NCBI GenBank assembly: GCA_017642335.1
Contig: JAGCPF010000060.1
Coordinates: 1 to 35,394, forward strand
Direction: 5' to 3'
Length of the DNA: 35,394 bases
From: Fibrobacter sp.
GTDB lineage: Bacteria; Fibrobacterota; Fibrobacteria; Fibrobacterales; Fibrobacteraceae
The notes under the pieces are model-generated. The model was given only the letters and a program-made list of their open reading frames with translations, was not told where the DNA came from and searched no databases. Position numbers and translations under genes: made by a program. Positions 7,476-15,179 of this stretch are shown piece after piece (within the stretch, counting starts at the first letter, position 1; the number at the start of each line of letters is the position of its first letter).

Positions 7476-8821
7476 GCGACCTCTCTAATCAACGTGTACG
7501 CGTAATCGGAGGCGGCCTTGCTGGTTGCGAGGCGGCCCTCCAGTTGGCGAGCCGCGGCTTCAAGGTCGACCTGTACGAGATGCGCCCGGTCAAGCAGACC
7601 CCGGCCCACAAGGACGGCCATTTGGCCCAACTCGTCTGTTCCAACAGTTTCAAAGCCCTGGGCGTTACATCTGCTCATGGGCTTTTGAAGCAGGAACTCA
7701 CGATGCTTGGCAGTTTCCTGCTGGATTCCGCACGCGAGGCGGCGGTACCTGCAGGCGATTCGCTTACGGTCAACCGCGACATCTTCAGTGAATCCGTCGA
7801 ACGAAAGATTGCCGAATCTCCAAATATCACGCTACGCCGCGAAGAAGTCACAAGCCTCGAAGGCGACTGCCCAACCCTCGTGGCGGCAGGTCCCCTGGCC
7901 AGCGATGCCCTCGCCGACGACATCTTCAAGCGCCTGGGCTGCAACCGCCTGCACTTTTTTGACGCCATCGCCCCCGTCGTCGAAGCCGACAGCATCGACT
8001 TTGACCACGCCTTCTTCATGAACCGCTGGGAAAAGGGCGAAACGGCCGACTTCATCAACTGCCCGCTAGACAAGGAAACCTACACGGAATTCGTCCGCAA
8101 GCTCTGCGAGGCCGAAGCCGTGGAGCCGCGCCCCTTCGAAAAGAACGAGCTGTTCGAGGGTTGCCTTCCCGTCGAAGAAATGGCCCGCCGCGGCTACGAG
8201 ACGCTCCGCCATGGTCCCATGCGCCCCATCGGGCTGGGCCTCGGCAACAACGGCCACCTGTGGTACGCAGTCATCCAGCTCCGTGCAGAGAACAAGCAGA
8301 AGACGCTATTCAACATGGTCGGTTTCCAGACGCGCCTCAAGTGGGGCACGCAAAAAGAGATCTTCACGATGGTACCGGCCTTGCGCAATGCGAAATTCGC
8401 ACGCCTCGGCTGCATGCACCGCAATACCTTTATCGAGTCCCCCAAGTTCCTGGATGCAACCTTACGCCTGCGCCCGGACCTCCCCTGCGCCCAGGGCATT
8501 CCCCCGACCTGGTTTGCCGGTCAGATAACCGGTTCGGAAGGCTACACCGAAGCCGTCGCTACCGGGTGGTACGCCGCCTGGAATATGGCCCAGACGCTCC
8601 TGCACGGAGTGGCCGACCCGCTCCCGGACGAAAGCTGCATAGCCTCGCTCATGAACCGTCTTGTCGAAGAAAACGACAATTTCCAGCCGATGAACTTCAA
8701 TTTCGGGCTTCTCCCGCACAAGATGGAGATGAAAAAGAAAAACAAGAAGGAAATTCTGGCTGAAGAGGCTCAAAAAAGCGTCCTAAAATGGATTGAAAAA
8801 CGCCGTGAAAGATTTAAGTAA
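7472..8821 (+). CDS. trmFO: TrmFO, folate-dependent tRNA (uracil-54) methyltransferase
   Basis: This 449-aa protein matches TrmFO, the flavoprotein that makes ribothymidine at tRNA position 54 using 5,10-methylenetetrahydrofolate. It begins with the FAD-binding VIGGGLAGCEAALQLA (11-26). It then has MRPVKQTPAHK (37-47) and the CSNSFK motif with Cys56, the counterpart of the conserved Cys53 of Bacillus TrmFO. NCP with Cys197 fits the second conserved cysteine (Cys226 in Bacillus). Late motifs PTWFAGQITGSEGY and EAVATGWYAAWN are typical. The open frame reaches back to 7388 inside the previous gene, but the protein family starts near VRVIGGG, so the TTG at 7472 is chosen, with GGAAG about 11 nt upstream. 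It overlaps the previous stop codon by 4 nt. Length is normal. Confidence 0.93.
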   Translation: MSDLSNQRVRVIGGGLAGCEAALQLASRGFKVDLYEMRPVKQTPAHKDGHLAQLVCSNSFKALGVTSAHGLLKQELTMLGSFLLDSAREAAVPAGDSLTVNRDIFSESVERKIAESPNITLRREEVTSLEGDCPTLVAAGPLASDALADDIFKRLGCNRLHFFDAIAPVVEADSIDFDHAFFMNRWEKGETADFINCPLDKETYTEFVRKLCEAEAVEPRPFEKNELFEGCLPVEEMARRGYETLRHGPMRPIGLGLGNNGHLWYAVIQLRAENKQKTLFNMVGFQTRLKWGTQKEIFTMVPALRNAKFARLGCMHRNTFIESPKFLDATLRLRPDLPCAQGIPPTWFAGQITGSEGYTEAVATGWYAAWNMAQTLLHGVADPLPDESCIASLMNRLVEENDNFQPMNFNFGLLPHKMEMKKKNKKEILAEEAQKSVLKWIEKRRERFK

Positions 8822-8875
8822 GTTTTATTAACTATCTTCTTTCCAGTTATTAACCAACAAAGAAAGGAGATTTAG

Positions 8876-10267
8876 ATGAATCTTAAACTCTTAACACTCG
8901 GAACCGCTGTTGCTATTTCCGCAGCAATGGCCCAGACCGCAGCACCGGCCGCTGCCCCCGCCGCCGAACAACCCGCAGCAGCCCAGCAGGCAGCCGCCCC
9001 GGCGGAACAGCCCGCAGCAGAACAAGCCGCCCCGGCAGAACAGCCTGCCGAGCAGGCCGCCGAACAGGCCCCGGCAGAACAGCCCGCCGAACAGGCCGCC
9101 GCAGCACCGGCCCCGGCTCCGGCACCCGAACCGGCCCCGGCTCCCGCTCCGGCCGCCGAACCCGCAGCAGAACCGGCCGCTCCGGAAACAGCCGCCGTTT
9201 CCTCTGACCGCTTCAACGTCCTCCACGGAAATTCCTACAACGCCGTCGGCAACGAAGCCGCAGCCGCCACTGTCGGTGGCAACATGGCCATCCCCGTCGA
9301 CATGTTCGGTTCCAAGCTCGTCTACATTGAACCGACCCTCCAGACCGGCGTCGTCGCCTTCGGCAGCGCCTCGACGACCTTCTTCCTCGGTTTCGACAAC
9401 TCTGCTGAACTCGGCCTCCTCACCGCCGGTTTCGCCAAGAAGAGCTTCGGCTTGAGCATCAACGCCGCGCTCGGCAACACCCTCATCAGCAAAGACGACG
9501 ATGATGAAACCGAAACGCAGATTACCCAACCGGGCGACGATATCGGCCTCAAGGCCGGATTCATCCTGGGCGGCTACAAGCTGAGCGCCAGCGTTGACTG
9601 GCTCACGATCAGGGAAGAAACGGACACCGAAACCAAGGACCGCGAATACGACGAAGACTTCTTCGACCTCGCCGCCAACGTGAACTTCTCCAACACACCG
9701 TCCGGCAAGAACTGGTTCTGGAGCGTCGGCTTGGACTTCCTCCGCCACAACCTCACCACGACGACCAAGCCCAATAAAGGCAAGGAAACCACGGAAACCG
9801 ACAAGGAATCCAACCTCACCTTCACCCCGTACTTCAATATTGGCGGGACAATCCTGGGTGTTGATAACGCTCGCGTCCTTATCGGCTTGAACTCCAGGCT
9901 GCCGGTCATCGTCAGGGACGATATCGACAACGAACGCGAAAGCGCTGTCGAATTCGGCCTCAAGACCACTCCGAACATCCTTGCCGAACTTGCCCTCACC
10001 AACAACTGGATTATCCATGCCGGCGTTGCCAACACCTGGACACTGTTCGACTATTCCACGGTTGAAGATATCGAAGGCAAGAACAAGACCCAGACGACCA
10101 CGAGCGAATTCGAAACCAACAGAACGACTGTTGACACGGGTATCCGCTTCCAGTACAACAACTACGCCCTTGAAGCGAACATTGCCAAGAACTTCTACAA
10201 CGATCCTCTTGGCGGATTCAACGGCGATCCTATGATTGCCTCTCTCGGCGGCTTCATCTTCTTCTAA
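8876..10267 (+). CDS. Outer-membrane beta-barrel protein with Ala/Pro/Glu/Gln-rich arm
   Basis: This 463-aa protein has a signal peptide (1-19, cut near AMAQ). A low-complexity arm (about 20-108) follows, built from repeats such as APAEQPAEQAA and later APAPEP. Residues about 111-463 are a beta-strand-rich domain with alternating hydrophobic/aromatic residues, acidic loops (KDDDDETETQ and similar), and a terminal Phe (GGFIFF) like the beta-signal of outer-membrane barrels. The likely role is a porin or structural OM barrel; the arm could sit in the periplasm, perhaps touching peptidoglycan, which is inference. AAAGGAGA precedes the ATG and a strong terminator follows, so it is probably well expressed as a single gene. 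Composition is markedly GC-rich in the arm. Substrate is unknown. Confidence 0.75.
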   Translation: MNLKLLTLGTAVAISAAMAQTAAPAAAPAAEQPAAAQQAAAPAEQPAAEQAAPAEQPAEQAAEQAPAEQPAEQAAAAPAPAPAPEPAPAPAPAAEPAAEPAAPETAAVSSDRFNVLHGNSYNAVGNEAAAATVGGNMAIPVDMFGSKLVYIEPTLQTGVVAFGSASTTFFLGFDNSAELGLLTAGFAKKSFGLSINAALGNTLISKDDDDETETQITQPGDDIGLKAGFILGGYKLSASVDWLTIREETDTETKDREYDEDFFDLAANVNFSNTPSGKNWFWSVGLDFLRHNLTTTTKPNKGKETTETDKESNLTFTPYFNIGGTILGVDNARVLIGLNSRLPVIVRDDIDNERESAVEFGLKTTPNILAELALTNNWIIHAGVANTWTLFDYSTVEDIEGKNKTQTTTSEFETNRTTVDTGIRFQYNNYALEANIAKNFYNDPLGGFNGDPMIASLGGFIFF

Positions 10268-10290
10268 TCGAAGATATTCCTGAAACTAAG

Positions 10291-10323
10291 GAATCCTGCA
10301 GGTCTCCTGCAGGATTCTTTTTT
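10291..10323 (+). terminator. Strong Rho-independent terminator
   Basis: A perfect 11-bp inverted repeat, GAATCCTGCAG (10291-10301) and CTGCAGGATTC (10307-10317), with a 5-nt loop, is followed by a run of T to 10323. It lies 23 nt past the barrel gene stop, between that gene and the convergent nuclease-domain gene. Confidence 0.9.
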
Positions 10324-10352
10324 ATGACACAAACGGATTGTTCGCCGAGACC

Positions 10353-10760
10353 CTAATATAACGGAAGAGAATCTATCTTGGAAAACTTTTTTCCGTCTAG
10401 CTTGAAAAACCGGACGGCATCCCCGAGCGCAAGCATCACGTAGTTGGGAGTCAGAATCCTCAGGTACTTGTTGAGCTGGACTTGTAACGCTTCCCAGGTG
10501 TACTCGCCGGGAGCCTTGCATTCCACCAGCAGCCACGGCCTTTCGAGCGGAGCCCCTTCGCGGAAGTTGTGGACCAATATATCCACGCGGTCATCCGTTT
10601 TGGGATCAATGGCGCACAGCCCGAATTCCACCGCAATCAGGTGGGCGGGCACCTTTACCTTTTCGAGCAGGAACCGGATCGTCTCCTGACGCACGTGTTC
10701 CTCGGGCGTGGCGGGGACATCCTTCTTGCGGATCGGGTCGAACAGGGTGCCGTGGGTCAT
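10353..10760 (-). CDS. Orphan HsdR N-terminal-type nuclease domain protein
   Basis: This 135-aa protein looks like the isolated N-terminal domain of type I restriction HsdR subunits (HSDR_N family, PD-(D/E)xK nuclease fold). Residues EEHVRQETIRFLL (20-32) form the entry helix. VDILVH (59-64) gives Asp60, and LLVECKAP (77-84) gives Glu80 and Lys82, matching the D-ExK catalytic pattern. It has no helicase or specificity domain, and no hsdM or hsdS genes are near, so it is not a restriction system by itself. The ATG at 10760 is preferred over an upstream start because it overlaps the stop of the preceding lipoprotein gene (ATGA, 10757-10760) and has AAAGG upstream. The biological role of these single-domain proteins is unknown to me. 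Confidence 0.7.
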   Translation of the reverse strand: MTHGTLFDPIRKKDVPATPEEHVRQETIRFLLEKVKVPAHLIAVEFGLCAIDPKTDDRVDILVHNFREGAPLERPWLLVECKAPGEYTWEALQVQLNKYLRILTPNYVMLALGDAVRFFKLDGKKFSKIDSLPLY

Positions 10761-12577
10761 TTCGTCTTTACCTTTGTAATATATCCAGCCTGAACAACAG
10801 ATGCATCCACGGGGCATTCCACAAAATCTATCGTTTGGGGCTGGCTATCCGATTCTTTCATTACTCGGGCGCAAAGCATCGTATCTTCAGAGACTTTTTG
10901 TGAAGTCCAATAATAGAAAACGTAAGCTCGGGAGAAATTCATGAACCGCCCCTCGGGCCACCAGGACAAAGGTTCCTTGTTTTCGTAATGGGCCCTGAAT
11001 GTTGACGTATCGGGAATTTCAAACCCCGATGGGCAATTGTTTTTGGCATCTTCCCATGTTACAAACGGATGTTGGCTGGGATAGGACCGCGTATAGTCAT
11101 TTTCAACGACATCCACCATCGCCCTGTCTTTTTCGGAAAGGTCGAAAAGCGAATCAACGAGCATATCGTAATACATCGTCGTATCCAATACATTTATGAA
11201 AATCGACATTCCGTCTTCAAGCTTAGCCATAGTCGGCATATAATCTTTTCCGTCAACCACAACTTTGTGAACCCGCAAGCTTGGCTCGGAAAGCGTTGAC
11301 AATTTCCAGAACCATTTCATCCCATAATCGCTCATTTCATAGTTAAGGGAATCCACGTAATGGCCTTTTTGGACACTGTCTATAGAATGGCAACAGTCTA
11401 CATATATTTTATCTAGAACATACTCGTCGTCTTTGGGGACGCACCCCATGAATCCTTCGATTTCTTCCATATAAACCAAAGGTTTTTTCCAAGGGTCCGT
11501 TTCGCAAGTCCCGTATTTTTCTTCATAAGCCTTTCCATGGTAGGCGAAAATTTCGTTCCAGCTCATTTTTTCCCATGCGCCATTACGACAAGAATAATAG
11601 TCCTTGTCTTCCACGACAACAGAATCCTCGACACATCTCGAAGAGCTGGAAGACATAGAAGATGACGACGATTTCGCGGAAGAACTGGATTGTTCAACGG
11701 AGGAACTGCTTCTCAAGATATCCGTCAAGGCCCAATAACCATAGCCATTGCATTTAAATCCTTTTGAATAGTAGTAGCTCCGAGCCACATCGTTGAAAAC
11801 AACCTCCCCTTTGTTCTTTTCTTCGCACTTCGGGAATCCATACGGATTTTTAAAGTTAAGTTCACGATAAAAATCTTCCCCGGCGAACAGCGCATTGTCC
11901 ACGATTATGACGGAATCAAATTCAGCGGTTTTCTTTGTTCCGGACATGGCCTTGTCGAAATCCTTCGCCAGTCTGTCAAAATTTTCCACAAAATGTGACG
12001 GATTCAAATAGTAGTCGCAAACAAAAAAGACTAAATCTCGGAGCTCGCTAGTCTTGCTTTTTAAATCGTCAAGGGATTGGGAATGGCTCACAGAAAAGAA
12101 ATCCAGCAAATCGCGTTCGCTCAATCGCATCGCCAGCGCCAACGGAATCTTTTCCTTTTTGACCATCGTTTCGATTCGATATTTCCTTAACGCTTCAGCC
12201 GCATTAAAATGCGGAATAAAGTCATGCGAGATATTCACGTATTCAACAAACGTAATCGTATCCCCATTTTCAAGACTGCATTTAAAACGGAGTCGCCAAA
12301 GTGGGGATTCGAACTTTGCCGAATCTGAGGCAAACGAAAAACTGCGATCTTCATGAAGCTGAACCGGACGTATGACGTTCAGTGTGTCATCGACCATATC
12401 GACAAGAACAGAATCTCGTGTTATTCCGGGAGCGGCGCCAAAATAACCGTACACACTCGTATATTCCCAAGAATAGGATCCATATTCCACGGGAACATTA
12501 TAGACAGAATCGTCGCTACACCCCACAAACGAAAATGCGGCAAGGCAAGCACAGAAAAGCAACTGAAGTAACTTCAT
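10757..12577 (-). CDS. Large lipoprotein with serine-rich linker and divergent FISUMP-like C-terminus
   Basis: This 606-aa protein starts at the ATG at 12577 (MKLLQLLFCACLAAF, then lipobox FVGC), so it is a predicted lipoprotein, probably in the outer membrane. An upstream in-frame ATG would place charged residues before the signal peptide. The N-terminal half is unrecognised. A serine-rich linker sits at about 289-313. The last ~105 residues contain FVTWEDAKNNCPSGFEIP and YYWTSQ, which resemble the CPxGFxLP and FWSS blocks of the FISUMP domain, though divergent. It is the second gene of a leftward unit: 1 nt after the upstream lipoprotein, and overlapping the nuclease-domain gene by ATGA. 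Base composition is AT-richer than in the metabolic genes to the left. Function unknown. Confidence 0.7.
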   Translation of the reverse strand: MKLLQLLFCACLAAFSFVGCSDDSVYNVPVEYGSYSWEYTSVYGYFGAAPGITRDSVLVDMVDDTLNVIRPVQLHEDRSFSFASDSAKFESPLWRLRFKCSLENGDTITFVEYVNISHDFIPHFNAAEALRKYRIETMVKKEKIPLALAMRLSERDLLDFFSVSHSQSLDDLKSKTSELRDLVFFVCDYYLNPSHFVENFDRLAKDFDKAMSGTKKTAEFDSVIIVDNALFAGEDFYRELNFKNPYGFPKCEEKNKGEVVFNDVARSYYYSKGFKCNGYGYWALTDILRSSSSVEQSSSSAKSSSSSMSSSSSRCVEDSVVVEDKDYYSCRNGAWEKMSWNEIFAYHGKAYEEKYGTCETDPWKKPLVYMEEIEGFMGCVPKDDEYVLDKIYVDCCHSIDSVQKGHYVDSLNYEMSDYGMKWFWKLSTLSEPSLRVHKVVVDGKDYMPTMAKLEDGMSIFINVLDTTMYYDMLVDSLFDLSEKDRAMVDVVENDYTRSYPSQHPFVTWEDAKNNCPSGFEIPDTSTFRAHYENKEPLSWWPEGRFMNFSRAYVFYYWTSQKVSEDTMLCARVMKESDSQPQTIDFVECPVDASVVQAGYITKVKTK

Positions 12578-12578
12578 A

Positions 12579-13283
12579 CTATCCCCATATACTGTAATCC
12601 GAGACTTCATGACAATGCGTGTTATAACACGTGACTTCGCCGTATTTTATGCGCCAATCAATTTTAAAATCGTCATCATCAACAAACAAATTAAAATTCA
12701 AACTTTTCTTGGCAGAGCAATCGTGACCAAATTCATCGTACGAGAAATCTCCAGCGCCTGAAATTTTGAACTGGCTCTTGTCATATGACCTGACGTATTG
12801 ATAGTCCTTATCACGAACCACCACGCGGGCTGTATTTCGGCAAGAAAATTCATTGCAACCGTAAAGATCCAGATAAAGCGTAGACAAGGTATTACACTTG
12901 CCAAATTTCGCATCGCCATCAACATCAGGCGAACAAGCGTATAAAGTCATTGAAAAGACAATCCCATCAACATAATCGCTTTCGTAAGAATGGGAACCCA
13001 CCCACTTCGTTTCAATCATAAACTTATTCTCTAAATTGTCCTCGTCTTCGCCACCCCAACCACCATGCAGATCAAAGAATCCCTTAGTGTACGATTCCCA
13101 CTCATGGTCCGAAGCATATTGGCTCATCAAGGAATCGAAGACGGCAATGGAGATCTTGTTATAAGAGATTTTGTCTAGACTTTTAGTTTCTTCCGATTCC
13201 GAACAAGTAAAACAACCGTTCAGCAGAATCGTTGCGGCTAGCAAAAAAGCAATACTAAAACACCTATATTTCATACGCTCCAT
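12579..13283 (-). CDS. Lipoprotein of unknown function
   Basis: A 234-aa predicted lipoprotein: MERMKYRCFSIAFLLAATIL followed by lipobox LNGC. The ATG at 13283 is chosen because GGAG lies 7 nt upstream; the ATG at 13274 is also possible. The mature part is acidic and Cys-containing (for example CSPDVDGDAKFGKC, and YGCNEFSC), suggesting disulfides in an exported domain. No family is recognised. It is the first gene of the leftward unit that continues with the FISUMP-like lipoprotein 1 nt downstream, so the two are almost certainly co-transcribed. Low GC relative to neighbours. Confidence 0.65.
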   Translation of the reverse strand: MERMKYRCFSIAFLLAATILLNGCFTCSESEETKSLDKISYNKISIAVFDSLMSQYASDHEWESYTKGFFDLHGGWGGEDEDNLENKFMIETKWVGSHSYESDYVDGIVFSMTLYACSPDVDGDAKFGKCNTLSTLYLDLYGCNEFSCRNTARVVVRDKDYQYVRSYDKSQFKISGAGDFSYDEFGHDCSAKKSLNFNLFVDDDDFKIDWRIKYGEVTCYNTHCHEVSDYSIWG

Positions 13284-13340
13284 AATATACTCCATTCGTA
13301 AAGCCCGCAAAAAGAGAAAAAACAAAAAAAATCACTCCCC

Positions 13341-13369
13341 TTGAAAAAAAAGGCCCCTAGAACTATATT
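13341..13369 (+). promoter_or_regulatory. Predicted sigma-70-type promoter
   Basis: TTGAAA (13341-13346) and TATATT (13364-13369) are separated by exactly 17 nt. The expected transcription start (~13376) falls at the first base of a small ORF (ATG at 13377). The transcript is thus either leaderless or a non-coding RNA. Confidence 0.5.
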
Positions 13370-13376
13370 TTTTTAC

Positions 13377-13502
13377 ATGAAAATGACATTTGGACAACAC
13401 ATCGCAGCGAAAAATGCAAAAATCGCAGCAATGGCAGCAAGCCCGGCAGCAGCCCGAGCTATTGTGGGGCTGTCCAAAGAAACAGGCGTCTGGAACGCAT
13501 AA
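13377..13502 (+). CDS. Possible 41-aa Ala-rich small protein, or small RNA
   Basis: The frame from ATG 13377 to TAA 13500-13502 encodes a 41-residue peptide beginning MKMTFGQHIAAKNAKIAAMA and ending GLSKETGVWNA. It is basic and Ala-rich, and could form an amphipathic helix. It sits between a good promoter-like sequence (13341-13369) and a GC-rich 8-bp hairpin (13530-13553). No ribosome-binding site precedes it, so translation would be leaderless; the same segment could instead be a ~180-nt small RNA. I do not recognise a family. The rest of the gap to the aminotransferase gene (13554-13671) holds a TATAAT-like sequence at 13619-13624 and nothing else clear. Confidence 0.35.
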   Translation: MKMTFGQHIAAKNAKIAAMAASPAAARAIVGLSKETGVWNA

Positions 13503-13529
13503 CGCGAAAAACCAGAACAAAAGTTTCAA

Positions 13530-13553
13530 GGGCAGCCCCGCAAACGGCTGCCC
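13530..13553 (+). terminator. GC-rich hairpin after the small ORF
   Basis: GGGCAGCC (13530-13537) and GGCTGCCC (13546-13553) form a perfect 8-bp stem with an 8-nt loop. There is no T-run after it, so it could be a transcript-end or stabilising structure rather than a classical terminator. Confidence 0.45.
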
Positions 13554-13671
13554 TAACTATTTACCCAAATCTTTAACTATTAACCTAGGAAACGGAAGTT
13601 CTTAGATAAATATTATTCTATAATTACGCTGTAAAATTTGAGAATTTTCGATACCTATACAGGAGCATAAA

Positions 13672-14973
13672 ATGCGCAGAAGACTATTGAGCGAAGGTGC
13701 CAAGGAACTCTCTTACGAAATCCGCGAGATCGTGAAGAAGGCAAACCAGCTCAAGGCACTCGGCCTCCCCATCCACTGGGAAAACATCGGCGACCCCATC
13801 GAAAAGAAGTGCCAGATTCCCGACTGGATCAAGGATATCGTCGTGGACCTCGCCAAGACGAACCGCAGCTACGGTTACTGCCCCTCCAAGGGCATGCTCG
13901 AGACCCGCGAATTTCTGGTGAAAGAGAACAACAAGCTCGGCGGCGCCCAGATCAACGTTGACGACATCCTGTTCTTCAACGGCCTCGGTGACGCCATCGC
14001 CACCATCTACGGCCTGCTCTCGATGAACACCCGCATTATCGGACCTGCCCCGGCCTACTCCACTCACAGTTCTGCCGAAGCGGCCCACGCCCACACGGCC
14101 CCCATCACCTACCGCTTGCAGCCGGAAAACCACTGGTACCCGGACCTCGAAGAACTCGAGAACAAGGTGAAGTACAACCCGAGCATCGCCGGTATCCTGG
14201 TGCTGAACCCGGACAACCCGACCGGCATGGTCTACCCGCTCGACATCCTCAAGAAGATTGTGGACATCGCCAAGCGCTACAACCTGTTCATCATCTGCGA
14301 CGAAATCTACAACAAGATTACCTACAATGGCGCCCACGCCTACGCTCTCGCCGAATACATCGGTGACGTTCCGGGCATCGCGCTCAAGGGCATTTCCAAG
14401 GAATACCCGTGGCCGGGCGCTCGTTGCGGCTGGGCCGAATACTACAACCGCGACAAGGACGAACAGTTCGACGCCTTCTGCCGCGCCATCGACAACGCGA
14501 AGATGGTGGAAGTCTGCTCGACCACGCTCCCGCAGATGACGATTCCGCGCGTGCTGGGCGACAAGCGCTTTGCCGAACACCGCACTGCGCTGAACGAGAA
14601 GATTGGACGCCGTAGCGCCATCATCAACGAAATCCTTTCCGACATTCCGGAACTGTACTTCAACCCGACCTACGGTGCGTTCTACAACACCATCATCTTC
14701 CGAGAAGGAACGCTCAACAACCACCAGAGCTTGAAGATTGACAACCCGATTATCAAGAAGAAAGTCGAGGAATGGTGCAGCAAGACGACGAATCTCGACT
14801 ACCGCTTCGTGTACTACCTGCTGGGCGCGAAGGGTATCTGCGTGGTTCCGAGTACCAGCTTCTGCACGGACTTGAAGGGCTTCCGCGTGACGCTCCTCGA
14901 AGAGGATGAAGACGAACTGCGCAGCGTGTTCACCACGATCCACGACGCCATCGTGGAATACCTGCACAGCTAA
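13672..14973 (+). CDS. PLP-dependent class I/II aminotransferase
   Basis: This 433-aa cytoplasmic protein has the fold-type I aminotransferase signature. It shows GYCPSKG (68-74), FFNGLGDAI (101-109) and VLNPDNPTG (177-185) with cofactor-contacting Asn182. ICDEIYNKITY (208-218) supplies Asp210 and Tyr213. GISKEYPWPGARCGW (240-254) supplies the Schiff-base Lys243 and Arg251. It resembles the aspartate/alanine aminotransferase subgroup, with conserved C-terminal substrate region GFRVTLLEE. The exact amino-acid substrate cannot be fixed from sequence. AGGAG lies 7 nt before the ATG (13672). It stands alone with a clear terminator. Its N-terminus (MRRRLLSEGAKELSYEIREI) fits the family start, and length is usual or slightly long. 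Confidence 0.88.
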   Translation: MRRRLLSEGAKELSYEIREIVKKANQLKALGLPIHWENIGDPIEKKCQIPDWIKDIVVDLAKTNRSYGYCPSKGMLETREFLVKENNKLGGAQINVDDILFFNGLGDAIATIYGLLSMNTRIIGPAPAYSTHSSAEAAHAHTAPITYRLQPENHWYPDLEELENKVKYNPSIAGILVLNPDNPTGMVYPLDILKKIVDIAKRYNLFIICDEIYNKITYNGAHAYALAEYIGDVPGIALKGISKEYPWPGARCGWAEYYNRDKDEQFDAFCRAIDNAKMVEVCSTTLPQMTIPRVLGDKRFAEHRTALNEKIGRRSAIINEILSDIPELYFNPTYGAFYNTIIFREGTLNNHQSLKIDNPIIKKKVEEWCSKTTNLDYRFVYYLLGAKGICVVPSTSFCTDLKGFRVTLLEEDEDELRSVFTTIHDAIVEYLHS

Positions 14974-14992
14974 GCGCAAAAAGAATCTCACG

Positions 14993-15047
14993 AAAGGCAT
15001 CAATTTGTTTCAGTCCAAAACGGATTCTGAAGCAGATTGATGCCTTT
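14993..15047 (+). terminator. Long hairpin terminator
   Basis: AAAGGCATCAAT (from 14993) pairs with ATTGATGCCTTT (ending 15047). The stem continues inward, with some G.U pairs, through CAGTCC and GGATTCTG, giving about 20 bp closed by a small loop. It lies 20 nt after the aminotransferase stop; the T-run is short (TTTGTTG). Confidence 0.7.
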
Positions 15048-15117
15048 GTTGTATGTAGAGAACTTTAGCCGTAACAAAGCAGACAACCTTGTTTAGATGC
15101 GTTTTCGCATACAGCCA

Positions 15118-15146
15118 TTGACACCAAAGTAACGTTTTTGTATGTT
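15118..15146 (+). promoter_or_regulatory. Predicted promoter of the CotH-MBG gene
   Basis: Consensus -35 TTGACA (15118-15123), a 17-nt spacer and TATGTT (15141-15146) place a start near 15153, leaving a ~27-nt leader with GGAG before the ATG at 15180. A 9-bp inverted repeat, CGTTTTTGT (15133-15141) and ACAAAAACG (15160-15168), spans the -10 and start region and could be an operator. Confidence 0.5.
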
Positions 15147-15179
15147 TTTCGTCACGTTAACAAAAACGGAGACATATAA

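Noticed and set aside
8891..10018. 375-aa Gly/Cys-rich frame opposite the barrel gene
   Set aside because: The Cys/Gly/Arg-rich C-terminus is just the complement of the Ala/Pro/Glu/Gln repeat DNA.
10353..10760. Type I restriction-modification system
   Set aside because: Only the HsdR_N-type domain is present; no helicase, hsdM or hsdS is found in the window.
13684..15003. 439-aa open frame opposite the aminotransferase
   Set aside because: Antisense shadow; composition dominated by Val, Asp, His and Arg, no motifs, and the opposite strand encodes all PLP-binding residues.
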